64,000 nucleotides of DNA from Cercis canadensis (GCA_003255065.1 QAOA01006205.1:1-64000), one strand, 5' to 3'; positions 28,100 through 42,448 are shown, numbered from the stretch's first letter. The notes: generated from the letters alone by a model not told the origin. Numbers and translations are program-made.

Positions 28100-29101
28100 G
28101 ATCTTGTTCAATCAGGAAATGATCTACCTGATTAACCTTAGACTGTTGTTTGCCTTTTGCCTTAAAACCTGGTGGAAAACCAAATTTTTTATAACAGTTA
28201 TCAACTGTGTGCCCAGGTAGACCATAGAACGAACATATAAGCTTCTTATTGTTTGTGGACTTGTAGTTCCATCCCTTTGTAGCTAGAGCAACATTCTAAT
28301 CAGCCATTGATTCAAAATTGATAGAAACAATAATAAACTGCCTTTCATGTTGAAGAACTAACGAAAACACCTTATTAATTTGAGGTAATGGATCCATCAA
28401 CATAATCTGGGATTTCACAGTGATATAACATTCATTCAAGCCTCTCAGAAAATGTATCACTTGATCTTGGATTTGATATTTTTGTGCAGTGAGAAAACAC
28501 TGACAGCGTCCTCCTTGAATGCAAGCACAGGTTGGCAGGGACAAAGATTCCCAAACTCATCCCAGAGTATCTTCAACCTTGTATAGTACTCTGTGACATA
28601 ATTAGTACCCTGATTGATTTTAAAAATTTCCTCCTGTAACTCCATGAGTCTGAACGGATCTCCTTATGAGAAACGATATCTCAAGTCATTCCATATATAT
28701 ACCGCATTGTCTAACCACATGATACTTCTATGGATCGTTGGACTGATTGCTCGAAGAAGCCAAGAGACGACCATCGTGTTCGAACGTTGCCATGCCTTGT
28801 ACATCAACTCATGTTGAGATGGCACCGGAAGAGATCCATCAACGAATTGGATCTTGTTCTTTGCAAGCAGAGCCAGCCTCATCGCCCTGGCCCAGCTGTG
28901 GTAATTTGTGCCTTGCAGCACTTCTATAACAAGAAGAAGCGTAGGATTCTCATTCCCATGAATATGATAGAAACTCATTGGATCAACTTCGGCACTCGGA
29001 GGAATGATTGGAGCTATATGGGTATGAACATAATGTGGCTGAGGAGTCCCCGGAGTGTGTGGTAGTGGAGTGGTATTGGCCGAAACGTGGGGTCGTGCCA
29101 T
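28100..29101 (-). pseudogene. Copia gag region (fossil)
   Basis: Gag-type sequence with the copia N-terminal signature around GTNYHSWARAMRLALL. Broken; part of the element at 24434-29302. Confidence 0.8.
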
Positions 29102-29151
29102 CAGAAGGCACAGAGAGTGTTACGCAGTGGACGTGCTCTGCTTTGATACCA

Positions 29152-29302
29152 TAACAAACTAATAGAAAAAGAAGGAGAATATTCTCGAATGATTGATAAA
29201 ATTGATTAATTGGTTCAATACAACTGAGCTATATGTATATAGCCAAAAAGCTGAAAAGGAAACACGTGTGCAACACGTGCATGTTTGCTATAACCTCTAA
29301 TA
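29152..29302 (-). repeat. Copia 5' LTR
   Basis: Right LTR of the fossil, followed inward by the tRNA primer-binding site. Confidence 0.9.
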
Positions 29303-29307
29303 GTGGA

Positions 29308-29817
29308 TGGAGAGCTTTTTCCTTTTATGCCTTTTTGGATTTAAGCCCCACTTGATGTATATTTTGATTTTAAAGAATAAAATACAACTAAAAGAACCTA
29401 GTATTTGCGTAAGGCCAAGAGGGAAGAATTATGAATTTCAAAAATTAATGGATTTTGAAGAACTAAAAAAAATGGAGTTTGAAAGAATGAGAATGATGAT
29501 ATGGTCAATATGGTAGAATTTGGTAGATTAATCTCTTGTGTTGTTAGTCAATAAGGTCAAGTTGGGTGGAGTGTCATTTTATAATATCCCAAATAAATAA
29601 GTGTAATTTACTCTACTTAACTATTTTATTACAGTTTGATTGACCTATATAGTATATACTCAAAATATTTCCATATAACTCATGGTTTAGTTGAAAAGCT
29701 AAAACATAAAATGTTGTTACATGAAATTGAAGAGTTGATTACATTTTGTTTCTCTTTTGTTTTCTTTTTTTAATTTTTTTTTTCCATTTTACCCTTTAAG
29801 GGTTGATTACATTCACG
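29308..29817. other. Intergenic DNA between copia and Harbinger elements
   Basis: AT-rich, no gene seen. Confidence 0.4.
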
Positions 29818-30706
29818 AGGCGTTTGACAAGCGGATTCTTTTTTCGTTCCTAGGAATCATGATTCCCGGAAATGTTACAAATGCGTTTGATAGGCTTTAA
29901 ACATTCATGGGAATGTTAGACGATGTTTCCTGTGAATCTTCTATTCCCACGTTTGGTTCTAAGACAAACTTTATTGATAATCTTAGTATTTTTTTCAAAA
30001 ATACCTCTATCTATTTTAATATATATACACTATTTTTTACGCTTTTAGCAGCCCCAGCTCTCTTCCAATCAAAAAGAAAAAGAACAAAAAGCAAAAGGAT
30101 TTCCAATTATTTTGAAAATAAGCAAATCAATAAATTTGTCAACCCAAAAATAAAGAAAACAAATTTGATTTCATATAATTGCCCAGAATTGACATCTGAA
30201 GCAAAAGCTAAATGAATTTATTGAATTGAAAGACTGTAATTTGATTTTTGAGTATATATAGTCTTTTTTCGACTTCATAATTTGATAGCAAAAGTATCAC
30301 TTGGTAATTAAGCACCTAATAAAATGATGAAAGATTGAGGTGATGCAAACCTTTTATGGAAAATTCCAATAGGAAGAATATCACTATAGCATAAGTTGTG
30401 TTTATACTCTTAAAACATTGATTCTTTATGTCAACTCTAAGTCCTAAAACTTCTAGCATAAGTTGTGTTCGTAAGGTTTTTTTCCCCCTGATTAAACCAT
30501 ATTTGAACCAAGACAAAAAAAAAAATAATATAGTTTTATCTAAACACACTATAACTTGTTTTTATTTATTTATTATATGTTTGTTTTTTTTTTTTAAAAA
30601 AAAAAGAAGGACCTGTTGAAATATTTATATCATAGTTTGCATTGTTTTCCATTGAAAAATGTATCTTAACATAATGAAATAGGCAACAAATATTATAAAA
30701 TAGCGA

Positions 30707-30828
30707 AATGACAACATAATGAAAGTACCACTTAAAATAGTCAATATTACAACCAACATAAACAAGTCATTACAACATAATGAAAATACCACTTAAAATA
30801 GTCAATATTACAATCAACATAAATAAGA
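30707..30828. repeat. Two-copy tandem repeat, about 63 bp
   Basis: Units containing acaacataatgaaa(g/a)tacc and acttaaaatagtcaatatta repeat once at about 63-bp spacing just downstream of the Harbinger transposase end. Confidence 0.75.
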
Positions 30829-30858
30829 GATACAAATTGTAGTGGTGCCCAATTGATT

Positions 30859-31078
30859 TCAATGTTGTCCCCCCCATCTATTGAACATTTCTTGAGCAAG
30901 CTTATCTCTCCATAGTGTTCGAGCATCAAATGTCTCTACATGAATTATCATATCACCTTGCAAAAAGTCTTCATTTTCTTCCATGTCCATCAAGTCATGT
31001 TCCAAAGGGTCCACTGCCATTTCCCTTCTAATGTGATTATGAAGCAAGCAACATGCAGTAATTATCCTACACCGTGTT
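30859..31078 (-). pseudogene. Harbinger transposase (ALP1-like nuclease), C-terminal part
   Basis: Minus-strand reading RCRIITACCLLHNHIRREM, then an acidic stretch and LWRDKLAQEMFNRWGG before a stop at 30859. The CCLLHN-IRREM motif is the usual C-terminal end of the PIF/Harbinger DDE nuclease core (ALP1-like in plants). It continues the frame of 43888-44333, from which it is separated by the gypsy insertion. Confidence 0.8.
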
Positions 31079-32534
31079 TGATAAGCCGGTTTTATACCGC
31101 TTATCTCGTATTGTTCTTGCTTGATTTTTGTCTACTCTTGAGTATCTTAGATAGGTTTTCACAATTTAAGTCTCCTTTTTGTAGGTTTATGTTTTGAGAA
31201 CCTTGGAAGCCATTTCAAAGCAATTCGGTGCAAGAAAGAAGGAAAATCATGCAAGTTGGAATTGAAGGCAAGGTTTGGGTGCCGCAGCGCCCCAACGCGT
31301 TAACTACCCAGATTTCAGGAAGGAAGGCGCCACAGCGCCCTATGTTCAGGAACCAGCAGACTGAGGACAGAGAGAAGGGCGCCGCAACGCCCTATACTAA
31401 GCGCCACAACGCCCTAGCACGAGAAAAGAAAGGCACCACAGCGCCCTACACCAAGCGCCGCAGTGCCCTAGCTTCAGCAAGCAGAGACAAAAATCCAGAA
31501 AGAAGGACGCCGCAGCGCCCATCAGGAAAACTTCAAGGTGCTGCAGCGCCCAAACCAAAGGCTGCAGCCCCCCGGTGGTCAACTCGTGATTTGACCTCTA
31601 GGCTTCCTAATTTCACTAGGAATCCTACTTTATTTTAATTCTTTTTCTTCCTAAACTTCCTAGGACCTATAAATAGGACTCTTAAAGTCTAAATTAGGGT
31701 TCCACACTTTTTAGAGAAAAGGATTCAAGCTTGAAGATCGAGACTTTCGGCATCGAATCGTCACATCCCATAGTTCAATTCTTCATCTCTCTCTTGTTAT
31801 TGATGTTTAATCTGTGTGTAACGTTATTTTCTGCAATTATCATGAACTAATTCCACCATCTAGGGTGGAGATGTAGCCTAGCTTATGATGGATTGTAATT
31901 TCTAATGAATTAATCAAAGGACCATCTTCTTAAACTGACTTCTTGATCTTTGTACTTAATGCTTCTGTTTGACTAGCCATCAATTTAGATGAGCAGGTGA
32001 TTACAATAATACTGGAAAGTTAGTTGTGATTGAGGACCATAGGGATTAAGAACATAAATTATATAAGGGATAGGAATATACCATTATGGTTTATGTAGTC
32101 ATTAAAAAGAACCATAGAACAATTAAATTCTGAGATTATTCGCAATTCACATAGGAATATAGTGGATTCATAGTTTGGGAATATATTTGTTTGACATTGG
32201 GAAAGGCTAATAATTAACTTAGGGTTCTTGGCTAGCAATTAGGGAGATTGTTGTTGATTAATGAATTAGGAATAAAGATCCGGATTAGCTACGATGAAAT
32301 TGACATCCTAGATACTTTCTCACCATATTCTTACTCATTTTTATAAGTGATTGCTCTTTGTTTACAATTGTGCATTCAATTATCATCAAAATTCACCTAT
32401 CAATTGTTTATATAAAATTAGAATACGCATAATTTTAGTACTTAGTAGTCATAGTCTCCGTGGAACGATAATTAATCTCACTTCTTTATTACTTGATTAC
32501 GGCACGTGTACTTGCGTTCACATTTTTCGTAACA
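31079..32534 (+). repeat. Gypsy 5' LTR
   Basis: Begins tgataagccgg and ends cgtaaca. Holds a cluster of GGCGCCGCAGCGCCC-like words (31270-31570) and a TATA-like cctataaatagga near 31670. The first few and last few bases are uncertain. Confidence 0.9.
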
Positions 32535-32666
32535 AGTTTTTGGCGCCGTTGTCGGGGACTGTGCGTCTATTAATATCAATACCAACGTATTCTAGTATTA
32601 GTCTAGATTTTATTTATTTTTGTAATTAAGTGGTGTGTGTATTTTTCAGAAAATTCTTCCTAGTGC

Positions 32667-33760
32667 ATGAGAAGTTCGAGGCAAGCAAATTTGATTCCTT
32701 TGGATTCTAAAATCGAGAAGACTTGTAGACGAAACCGAAGGAAAATGAGAAACGCATCACGACCAGCTCAGATTACTATGGAGAATGCCGAAGAAAATCC
32801 ACCACCACCACCAGTGGTTGTAAAAAGACCTTTAAAGTACTATGGAGTTCCAACCGGACCTGTCCAAATCTCAGGAATTTCTAGGCCAACCATTGCGGAA
32901 AATTCCTTTGAAATCAAGCCTAGTGTCATCCAAATGATGCAAGCCAATCAGTTTGGTGGGTTTGCAACCGAAGATGCAAATGTGCACTTGGCTGGATTTC
33001 TAGAAATCTGCAACACATTCAAGTTCAATGGCGTTACTGATGAGGCCCTCAGATTGCGTCTGTTCCCTTTCTCACTGAAGGATGAGGCGCGGAGTTGGTT
33101 ATACTCCATTCCAGCAGGATCCATTAGTACTTGGGACCAAATGACGGCACAATTCTTGACACGATTCTTTCCTCCAGCGAGAACTGCCAGAATGCGAAAC
33201 GACATCAACACTTTTGCTCAACATGAGACAGAAGTTTTGCATGAGGCATGGGAGCAGTTCAAGGGTTTGATGAGAAAGTGTCCACATCACGGCTTATAGG
33301 AGTGGATGCAAATTCAAACCTTCTACAATAGTTTGAATGGCACCACTAGAACCTTACTTGATGCTGCTGCAAATGGTTCCCTTATGGAGAAAACGGCTGA
33401 GGAAGCTGTTAAGCTGCTTGATCAAATGGCGGATAATGCCCGCCAATGGCCATCTGAAAGGATTCCAGCTAAGAAGGCTTATGGGTTGCATGTTGTCGAC
33501 CCATTTGTTGCTCTTACTGCCAAAATGGACACAATTGCAAATCACTTGGGTACTCTTACAGCTAATGTCATTCATTCAACCGTTGCTGCTTGTGAATTAT
33601 GTCATGGTGAACACTCAAGTACGGATTGCCCAGTTGTGACATCGGAAGCACCTCCATCTTTTGAAGAAGCTCATTTTGTGGGGAATTCTAATAGGCCAAG
33701 CAACCCGTACTCGAATACATACAATCCAGGATGGAGAAACCACCCAAATTTCTCCTAGAA
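32667..33760 (+). pseudogene. Gypsy gag region (fossil)
   Basis: Retrotransposon gag of the Athila kind, with FKFNGVTDEALRLRLFPFSL and ARSWLYSIP, then a single zinc-knuckle-like segment near CELCHGEHSSTDC. Broken. Confidence 0.88.
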
Positions 33761-34479
33761 GAATTCTCAAAATGTGGTTAAGCCATCCGGATTTCAGCCA
33801 CCGCCTTAACCTCAAATGCAAGCTCCTCCACCGTCTAAGATTTCTTTAAAAGATGCCCTTGCTCAACTCACGGTGAATACCACTCAGTTTATGACAAGGA
33901 CAGATACGACACTCCAAAATCAAGCAGCTTCTATTAGAAACTTAGAGGTACAGATGGGGTAAATCTCAAATTTACTCTCATCCAGAGACCAAGGTTCTTT
34001 ACCTAGCAATACGGAGAGAAATCTCAAAGAGCAAGTCAAAGCAATATCTCTAAGAAGTGGTAAAATACTTGAAGAACCGAAAAGAAAGGATACAACAGTG
34101 GAAACAACCATAGAAAAGAACAATGTGGCTGCTGTACCTTCAAATGATACACCTAAGGGTAAGGTAGTTGAGGAGTGAAAATAAAAGTCTATTCTCTTCC
34201 CTGATAAGCCTTACAAACCTCGGGTGTCGTTCCCTCATCGGTTTCAAAAGCAAAACATGGACAAGCAATTCTTTAAATTCCTTGAAGTCTTCAAGAAGCT
34301 CCACATCAACATACCTTTCACAGAGGCATTGGCACAAATGCCAAGTTATGTGAAGTTCATGTAGGAGATCCTCACTAACAAGAGGAAATTAAAGGACTAT
34401 GAAACAGTTGCACTTACTGAAGAATGCAGTGCCATTCTCCAGAACAAGTTACCTCCAAAGCTCAAAGATCCAAGGAGTT

Positions 34480-37080
34480 TCACTATTCCTTGCAGTATTA
34501 GTAATATTTTCTTTGGTAAGGCATTATGTGATTTAGGTGCCTCTATTAATTTAATGCATTTATCTGTTTACAGGAAACTTGGACTAGGAGAAGCAAAGCC
34601 GACCTCCATCACTCTCCAGTTAGCAGATCGATCTCTCAAGTACCCCAGATGAATCCTAGAAGATGTGCTCATAAAAGTGGACAAGTTTATCTTCCCAGCG
34701 GATTTCGTGGTGCTTGATATGGAGGAAGATCAGGAGATACCCATTATCCTTGGCCGACCTTTCTTGGCCACAGGGAATGCTCTCATTGATGTGCAGAAGG
34801 GGCAACTCGTACTCAGAGTCAACGATGAAGAAGTTTCCTTCAATGTCTTCAAGGCTCTAAAGTAGTGTGATGAAGCAAACAGTTGTATGCGGCTTGACAT
34901 GATTGATCATTGCACTACAGAGGTCTTTCGAGCTAGTCACCCTCCAGAACCATTGGAAGCTTGTCTCTTAGGCATCTCTCCAGAGGAAAATCTGGAAATC
35001 AACCATTGTGTGAGCTTCTTGAATGATGTCCCTCCTCAGTTTATCAGAAGATCCTATGAGGAACTTGGCAAAGGTGGCTCACGACCTCCCCCATCTATAG
35101 AGAAACCTCCTGTATTGGAACTCAAGTCTTTACTTGAGCATCTTAAATATGCTTACCTTGGTGATTCATTCACTCTTCTGGTCATTATTTCATCTTCACT
35201 AAAGGAGAAAGAAATGGATAAATTACTAAGGGTATTAAGGGAGCATCAGGCAGCCATCAGATGGACCATCTCAGACACAAAGGGGATCAGCCCCTCCTTG
35301 TGTATGCATAAGATTTTGATGGAAGATGACTTCAAACCCTCTATTGAGCATCAACGTCGGCTGAATCCGAATATGAAAGAGGTGGTGCGAGCAGAAGTAC
35401 TAAAGCTTCTAGATGCCGGTATCATCTACCCGATCTCTGACAGTGCATGGGTGAGTCCAGTGTAGGTAGTGCCTAAGAAGGGCAGCATGACGGTTGTCAA
35501 GAATGAAAATAATGAGCTCATTCCTACAAGGACAGTCACTGGGTGGCGAGTATGCATTGACTACAGGAAGTTGAACAAAGCTACAAGGAATGACCATTTT
35601 CCCCTACTGTTCATTGATCAGATGCTTGATCAACTTGCGGGTCATGCCTATTATTGCTTTCTTGATGGCTACTCTAGGTATAATCAGATCTCTATTGCTC
35701 TTGAAGACCAAGAGAAAACAACTTTCACCTGTCCTTATGGGACTTTCGCATTCAGGCGCATGCCCTTTGGATTTTGCAATGCACCAGCTACTTTCCAAAA
35801 GTGCATGATGTCTATTTTCTCTTATATGGTGGAACGTTATATTGAGGTTTTCATGGACGACTTCTCCGTATTTGGCTCTACCTTTGACATTTGTCTCAGC
35901 CACTTGTCTACTGTTTTGAAAAGATGTGAGGAGACCAATCTGGTTCTCAACTAGGAGAAGTGCCACTTTATGGTCCAAGAGGGAATTGTGCTTGGACACA
36001 AGGTTTCAGATCAGGGACTTGAGGTGGACAGGGCGATAATTGCTACCATAGAGAAATTGCCTCCACCTACTTCAGTTAAAGGTGTGAGAAGTTTCATGGG
36101 ACATGCTGGTTTCTATAGACGATTCATCAAAGATCACTAAGCCCTTGTGCAACCTTCTCTTGAAGGATGTCTTATTTGAGTTTACTAAGGAGTGTCTTCA
36201 AGCCTTCAAAAATTTGAAAAAGGCTTTGACCTCGGCACCCATTATTATTGCACCAGATTGGTCATTGCCCTTCGAGCTCATGTGCGACGCTAGTGACTAT
36301 GCAGTTAGGGCAGTTTTGGGTCAACAACGGAACAAGTTGCTACATGCCATTTATTATGCCAGCCGTACACTCGACCCTGCTCAGATGAATTATGCTACTA
36401 CTGAGAAGGAGCTCCTAGCGGTTGTCTTCACTTTCGAAAAATTCAGAGCATATCTTATTGGCTCAAAGGTAATAGTCTTCACTGATCACTTCGCCATCAA
36501 ATACTTGTTGGAGAAGAAGGATGCCAAACCAAGGTTAATTCGATGGGTTCTTCTCTTACAAGAATTTGACTTGGAAATTAGAGACAAGAAAGGCACTGAG
36601 AACCTAGTTGCCGATCATCTCTCCAAACTTGAACCTCCAGAAGAGATAGGGGATATTGAAGTCCCCATTGATGACTTTTTTTCCGATGAGCAACTCTTTG
36701 CTCTTTCTACCACAGTTCAACCATGGTTTAGCGACATTGCTAACTTTTTAGCTGTCAACCTTCTTCCACCGGATCAAAGCTACTATCAAAGGAAGAAATT
36801 TCTTTCCATGGCCAAGCATTACTATTGGGATGAGCCCCTCCTCTTTAAACATTGTTCTGACTCTATCATTCGACGATGTGTTCTTAAAGAAGAGATGAAA
36901 AGTATCCTCCATCATTGCCATGCATCACCTTACGATGGCCACCATGGTGCAACTAGAACTGCAGCCAAGATCCTTCAATCTGGCTTCTATTGGCCTACCA
37001 TCTTTAAGGATGCATATGCTTACGTCTCAGCTTGTGATCGTTGCCAAAGAAAGGTACCATCTCACGCCATCATGAAATGC
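34480..37080 (+). pseudogene. Gypsy protease, RT and RNase H region (fossil)
   Basis: An aspartic protease around ALCDLGASIN (34510-34560), reverse transcriptase with WRVCIDYRKLN, FLDGYSRYNQI and FMDDFSVFG (35190-35960), RNase H with [10 protein letters not shown] and [11 protein letters not shown] (36250-36520), and an integrase HHCC module near the end. Broken. Confidence 0.9.
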
Positions 37081-37990
37081 CACTGAATAATATTCTAAAG
37101 GTGGAGTTGTTTGATGTATGGGGGATTGACTTCATAAGTCCTTTCCCCTCCTCTTACAACAACCAATACATTTTGGTGGCTGTGGATTACGTGTCTAAGT
37201 GGGTTGAGGCAATAGCTACACCGACCAATGACTCCAAAATGGTGGTGAACTTTTTAAAGAAGAACATATTCACTCGTTTTGGCACTCCCAAAGCACTAAT
37301 TAGTGATGAAGGCACACACTTCAAAAACCAATATCTTGGTGCTCTATTGACCAAATACGGAGTTAAACATCAGCTTGCCACTGCCTATCACCCTCAAACT
37401 AGTGGACAAGTGGAGATTTCTAACCGGGAGTTGAAGTGGATTCTGGCGAAGACGGTAAATGCCAATAGGAAAGATTGGGCAAGGAAGCTGGACGATGCCT
37501 TATGGGCATATAGGACAGCATTCAAGACACCCATCGGTACATCACCATACTGGTTGGTTTTTGGGAAGACTTGTTATCTGCCAGTTGAAGTAGAACATCA
37601 GGCATATTGGGCCACCAAGAAATTAAACTTTGATCTAAAAGTTGTGGGTGAAAAGATGCTACTTCAATTGAATGAACTTGAGGAATTCTGCCAGGATGCA
37701 TATGAAAATGCCAAGCTCTATAAAGAAAGAACCAAGACATGGCATGACAAACGCATCCAAAAGCGTGAATTCATTCCGAGTCAAAAAGTCCTCTTGTTCA
37801 ACTCCTGTCTTAAGTTATTTCCTGGAAAATTGAAGTCCAGATGGTCGGGTCCCTTTATTGTTGACAAGGTTTATCCCCATTGAGCTATTGAAGTCAAAAG
37901 TAGAGATCGCACGTTCAAGGTCAATGGCCAACACTTGAAGCACTACGTGGATGGCGAGGATGAGTTTCCAAAATCATCCACCACTCTCAC
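37050..37990 (+). pseudogene. Gypsy integrase core (fossil)
   Basis: Catalytic core with [20 protein letters not shown] and [10 protein letters not shown], followed by the usual C-terminal basic region. Broken at its end. Confidence 0.88.
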
Positions 37991-38039
37991 AATCCCCGGT
38001 TGATGATTTTCAGAGCAAGTCGGGCTGAGGACTATAAAC

Positions 38040-38611
38040 CAAGCGCTTGTTGGGAGGCAACCCATCATTTTGAACCTTATCTTTTATGTTTACTTAGTTA
38101 GCATCTTTTAGTTATTTCTTAATTTTTTGTATTCTTAGTAACTATTTTTCTTCTCTTTCTTCAAATTTATGTTTAAACAGGTGAGGAAACAAGTTTAGGG
38201 GTCAAAAGCTGGGCAATTAAGGCTGAAATGGCTGGATTCGCAAAACAGTGCAGAAGCTTGGGCACCGCAACGCCCTATCCTCAGATGTCAGTCCATCAGA
38301 AACCAAAAACAGAGGCGCCGTAGCGCCCACTGAAGGGTGCCACAACACCATTTCACGCAGAGCACCCTACCCAGCACGCCGCAGCGCCCTAGTCTCTAAC
38401 AAGAGGCACAAAAGGGCCAGAACCAAGGGCGCCACAGCGCCCTATCACGAGCACAATAACAGATTCATAGGCGCTGCAGCGCCCAGGTAAGTTTAATTCA
38501 AAAAAAAAATTAATAAAAATTTCACTAAAGGTTAAACGGTGCGTTTTGGGTTTTTAGATTTTAAAACCCATTTCCTTCCCCCTTCTTTCTTCCCACACGA
38601 AACCCTTATTC

Positions 38612-38647
<36 letters not shown>

Positions 38648-39876
38648 ATCTCTCTCTCTCTCAACATACCCCTCCGCAACCTTCAATCCCTCACAGACCC
38701 TTCCATTTCCTCACCCAATTTTTGCCTCACTTACCTTTCCCCTCAGTTTCGCACCATTCCAACACCAACCCACGCTCAATTTTGCACCCACTCCCACACA
38801 TTCCCTTCCACGGCATTCACTTGGGCACAAAGGGCAAGCTTTGACATTTTCTTCACCTCCAGGTAACTTTCTGCCTTTATTTACTTATCCATTTGGTTGT
38901 TTGAATGCTTGGCCAATTTGGAGGGACTCCAATGTGCCAATGGTATATATTCCCCTTTACTTGTTGCTATGCCCGCAAGGTGTTTGCTCAAATGCTCCAA
39001 TGAATCCCCTTGTTATGTATATGCCAAATGTTCATCTTTATGCGTTAATAGTACACTCTAGACCCCAAATGCTACTTCCTGTGCACCTTTCGGACTTTCT
39101 TGGGTTAACTCCTTAGGACTATACATGGCCATTTCATTTATTCCTTTTCATAGCCTTAGGTGTGGATTTTTATCTCTTAATTACTATTGATTGCTAGCAC
39201 AGGTTCTTTTTACTTGGCGTAGTCTGTATTTTGGTCTTGGTTTCCCCCATGCATGGATTGTTCTGTCTTGGCTTGTTCATACTCTTGTGAAGCCCCATAA
39301 TTCCGCCATATTTTGTCCATTTTGTCCTTAGTGCTTTATGGTTAAATTGTATTTTCCTGGCTAGTTCGGCTATGGTTTTGCACTACAGTATTGATTTACC
39401 TGTGCTCAAAGTGTTCGCTCACACACGAATGCACCTTCGTGCGACATCATGTAGCTATTTATATTCATTTTCTTGCGGCATTGTGGTAACTTTAGTTTTA
39501 CAACTTGTCTTTTTCCCCATGGGTTGCTTTTGTCCTAATATGCCTTGTTATGCACTTGCATGCTAGCCACTGTATCCATTCCTGGACACCATACCCCCTA
39601 CGTGCTTTTCTGTTTTGTTCTTTTTCATTACATAAAGCTATGACAATGCCTCTGTGTGCCATGCTTTAGGATGTAAATATTGCATAGAGGCTATTTATCT
39701 CTGGAAGTTTACAATTCTCCTTATCACCCTGCATATTTCTTTTCACTTGGGAAATGTCTACTATCCGTACACACCTGACTACCCCTTGATATGTTGTTTG
39801 CTATGCTATTCATCGGTGCACCACGATCATTAACATTTATCTTCATCGTTTTCAGGTACGCCTCACATCGACAGCC
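38040..39876. other. Post-pol spacer of the gypsy fossil
   Basis: Mostly non-coding. It holds a second cluster of GGCGCCGCAGCGCCC-like words (38260-38490), a CT microsatellite (38608-38661) and a T-rich tract that may act as an acceptor before the extra ORF. Confidence 0.6.
38608..38661. repeat. (CT)n microsatellite
   Basis: A run of tc dinucleotides with two ta interruptions, in the spacer of the gypsy fossil. Confidence 0.9.
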
Positions 39877-41065
39877 ATGGCACCTCCAACAAAGAGAAAG
39901 GTCGTAACCTCACCCTCCGACTCCGGCACATATGACCGTAAGAAATTTGTGCATAAGGAGGCCAAGGCCCGGTTCTTGGACGCCGTCATCCATAAAGCAC
40001 TAGTGCCCGAGCGCGGATTGGATTTCACTCAAGCCCTCAATCCTAAGGTCCGAGAACTAGCCGACAATAATGGATGGTTGCACTTTGTTGATCATCTAGT
40101 CACAGCCGTTGTGCCCGTCATCAAGGAGTTCTATGCCAACGCCAAATTCCTAAAGGAGTTCAAGGTGTTTGTGAGGGGAAAATGGGTACCATTCGACAGT
40201 CATTCCATCCATGAACTGTTCGGCCTCCTGGACATTGAGAACGGCGAGTACCTTCGCTACCTCCACGATGGACCCGACTGGGACGCCATGATTCGCACCC
40301 TCTGCCAGTCGGATACACAGTGGAAGTTGCGCGACGACACCCCTATTCATTTCAAGCGTCGGCATTGGAGACTGTGAGCAAGGTATGATACCATTTCTTG
40401 TGTGCCCGCCTTCTTCCTACGAGCCACCTGAGCGATGTCACCACGCACCGGGCCATTCTCCTCTACTGCATCGTGACGGGAAGTCCATCGACATCGGCAC
40501 CATCATCCAGCAGTCCATTCTCCGGTCCATCGACAGCACTAAAGGCTTTGCCTTTGGCCACCCCTTGGTGATTCAGATGTTATGTCAGTAGGCCGGGGTC
40601 GAGTGGAGGGCTGAGGAGGACTTACTTCATCCGAAGCAACCACTGCATGCCACTGCAAACCGTCTTTAGAGTCCACAGTCCAGTGCACCACCATCGGTAC
40701 TCCAGCGGGGACCTCCGTAGACACCATCATCTGCCGCCGCACCGCCACCTGTGACCCAGCCGTCAAGTTCCTCCGGGTCTAGCTTGGCCCACCTGGAACG
40801 TCAGATGTCTCGACTACTCCAGTATGTGGATCGCTCGTCCAGTTTTATGCATCAGACTGAGAGATTCATGGAGCGGGCCGACCTCTTTTTCGAGCACCAG
40901 ATGAGCTTTAATGTTCATCTGGCTGAGTTTCATAGCCAGTGCTCCGCCATTCCACCGTTCCCACCGCCACCGGTGCTTCCGCCTTACTCTCCTGGCCTCG
41001 ACGAAGACTACGGTGCCACCAATGAGGACCCTGGCGACACCGACAGCACGTCCGAAGCCTTCTAG
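39877..41065 (+). pseudogene. Athila-type extra ORF downstream of pol (fossil)
   Basis: Starts MAPPTKRKVV and carries the plant-transposon domain common in Athila relatives (FLDAVIHKALVPERGLD, then KEFYANA, then VFVRGKWVPFDSHSI). A later stretch is Pro-rich. Its role is not known; in Athila this position is where env-like or other extra ORFs are found. Broken. Confidence 0.7.
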
Positions 41066-42448
41066 GGAAGTATTTTTTTCTTTCTTTTTGAGATTCATTG
41101 AGGACAATGCATGTACTAAGTTTGGGGGTGGAAAAACACTGTTTAATTTACTGAGTACCTAATTGTTTTCTATTCCCATAACTTGTAGTAATGAGTAATG
41201 AGATGATATCTGTGTAAGTTTAAAACTCCAGAGTCAGTGATAAAATCTTTTGTGTAGTAATCAGAATTTTTAAAAATATGCATAAACTTAAGTTACATGA
41301 TTACTCACCTGTGATTTTTCTTCTATGATTAACTTTCTCCTTGACACACTTTAAGCACTGGATCCAATGCATGACCCTAGTGAACTTCAAAGTAAATTTA
41401 TGCATGCTTAACACCTCATGACCTCATGTGAACTCTAGAACTAGTTTGAATGCCACTTGAGGCGAAATCCTAGGCTTTGAGACATTAAGGAAATGATCTA
41501 GGCATTGTTTGGGTCGATTGAGCCTTTCAAGACAAACCATGTGCTGTTAATTACCTTAGTCACCCCAGTTGAGCTTGACACTTGACCCTTTCTTTGTCAA
41601 CCCATACAGAAATCCAAAACCTTCAATATTTTCTCTAACCTTACACTCATGATTCACACATATGCTAGGAAAAATATTGAGAGCACAGTGACATATAGGG
41701 AGGATGAGTGGAGTAATGAACCTTGACTCACAAAAAAAAAAAAATATGCACAAAAAATTGTGTCCTCTTGACTTACAATGTGAATGAAAAAGGTTGGTGT
41801 GCACCCCGTTGAATAATTAAAAGAAAGAACAAAAGTTGGGGATGAAACCAACCACTCAAGAAAGAGCAAGAGGAAAAAGAAAGCAAAGAGAAAAGAATCA
41901 AGGTAGTTGACAAGTACGAAAGGAAAGTAGTGAAAAGATAGGGTGAAAAATTCAAGTGAAGGAAGTGCTCTAGAATCCTAGTTGAGGCGATATGTCATGG
42001 GTGATTTGAGCTATGTTGATGACCTTATACCACACCCCAACCATATCCTTACACTACAAGCTTAGAAAAGACCTTTTGATCTTTAATGTTAAAAATAAGC
42101 CTACATTTGTGGAGAGTAACATGATAACTAGCCTATGGAGTTCCTTATTATTCAAATTAAGAGGTCAAACATCTATAAGTAAAAACATGTATAAAGTGAT
42201 TCATATTTCATTTGGTCAATGTGCATGGATACACACACACACTCAAGGAGTTTGTTAGTTGTGAAGGATTTCAATGATAGAGTACACCACTGTTCTGATT
42301 TGAGCATGTTTTCTGGAATTCTGATTTTTCCTTATCTTTGAGACCTAATGGAGGAATAAAGCCAAGACATTTGTCTGGAGTTCGAAAAATTGAATATAAT
42401 CCCTAGTTTTTGCTTGAGGACGAGCAAAATCTCAAGTTTTGAGGTATT

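Larger units (their letters stand above)
24434..29302 (-). mobile_element. Ty1/copia LTR retrotransposon fossil
   Basis: A full-length, decayed copia element on the minus strand with short LTRs (24434-24583 and 29152-29302, about 150 bp) and 5-bp target copies gtgga at 24429-24433 and 29303-29307. A primer-binding site like tggtatca (initiator Met tRNA) adjoins the right LTR and a purine run adjoins the left. Parts in order from the right: gag, protease, integrase, reverse transcriptase and RNase H. LTRs differ by roughly 5% by eye, which at usual plant rates suggests about two million years. The coding region is broken in several places. Short LTRs suggest the Ale lineage, but that is inference. 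Confidence 0.92.
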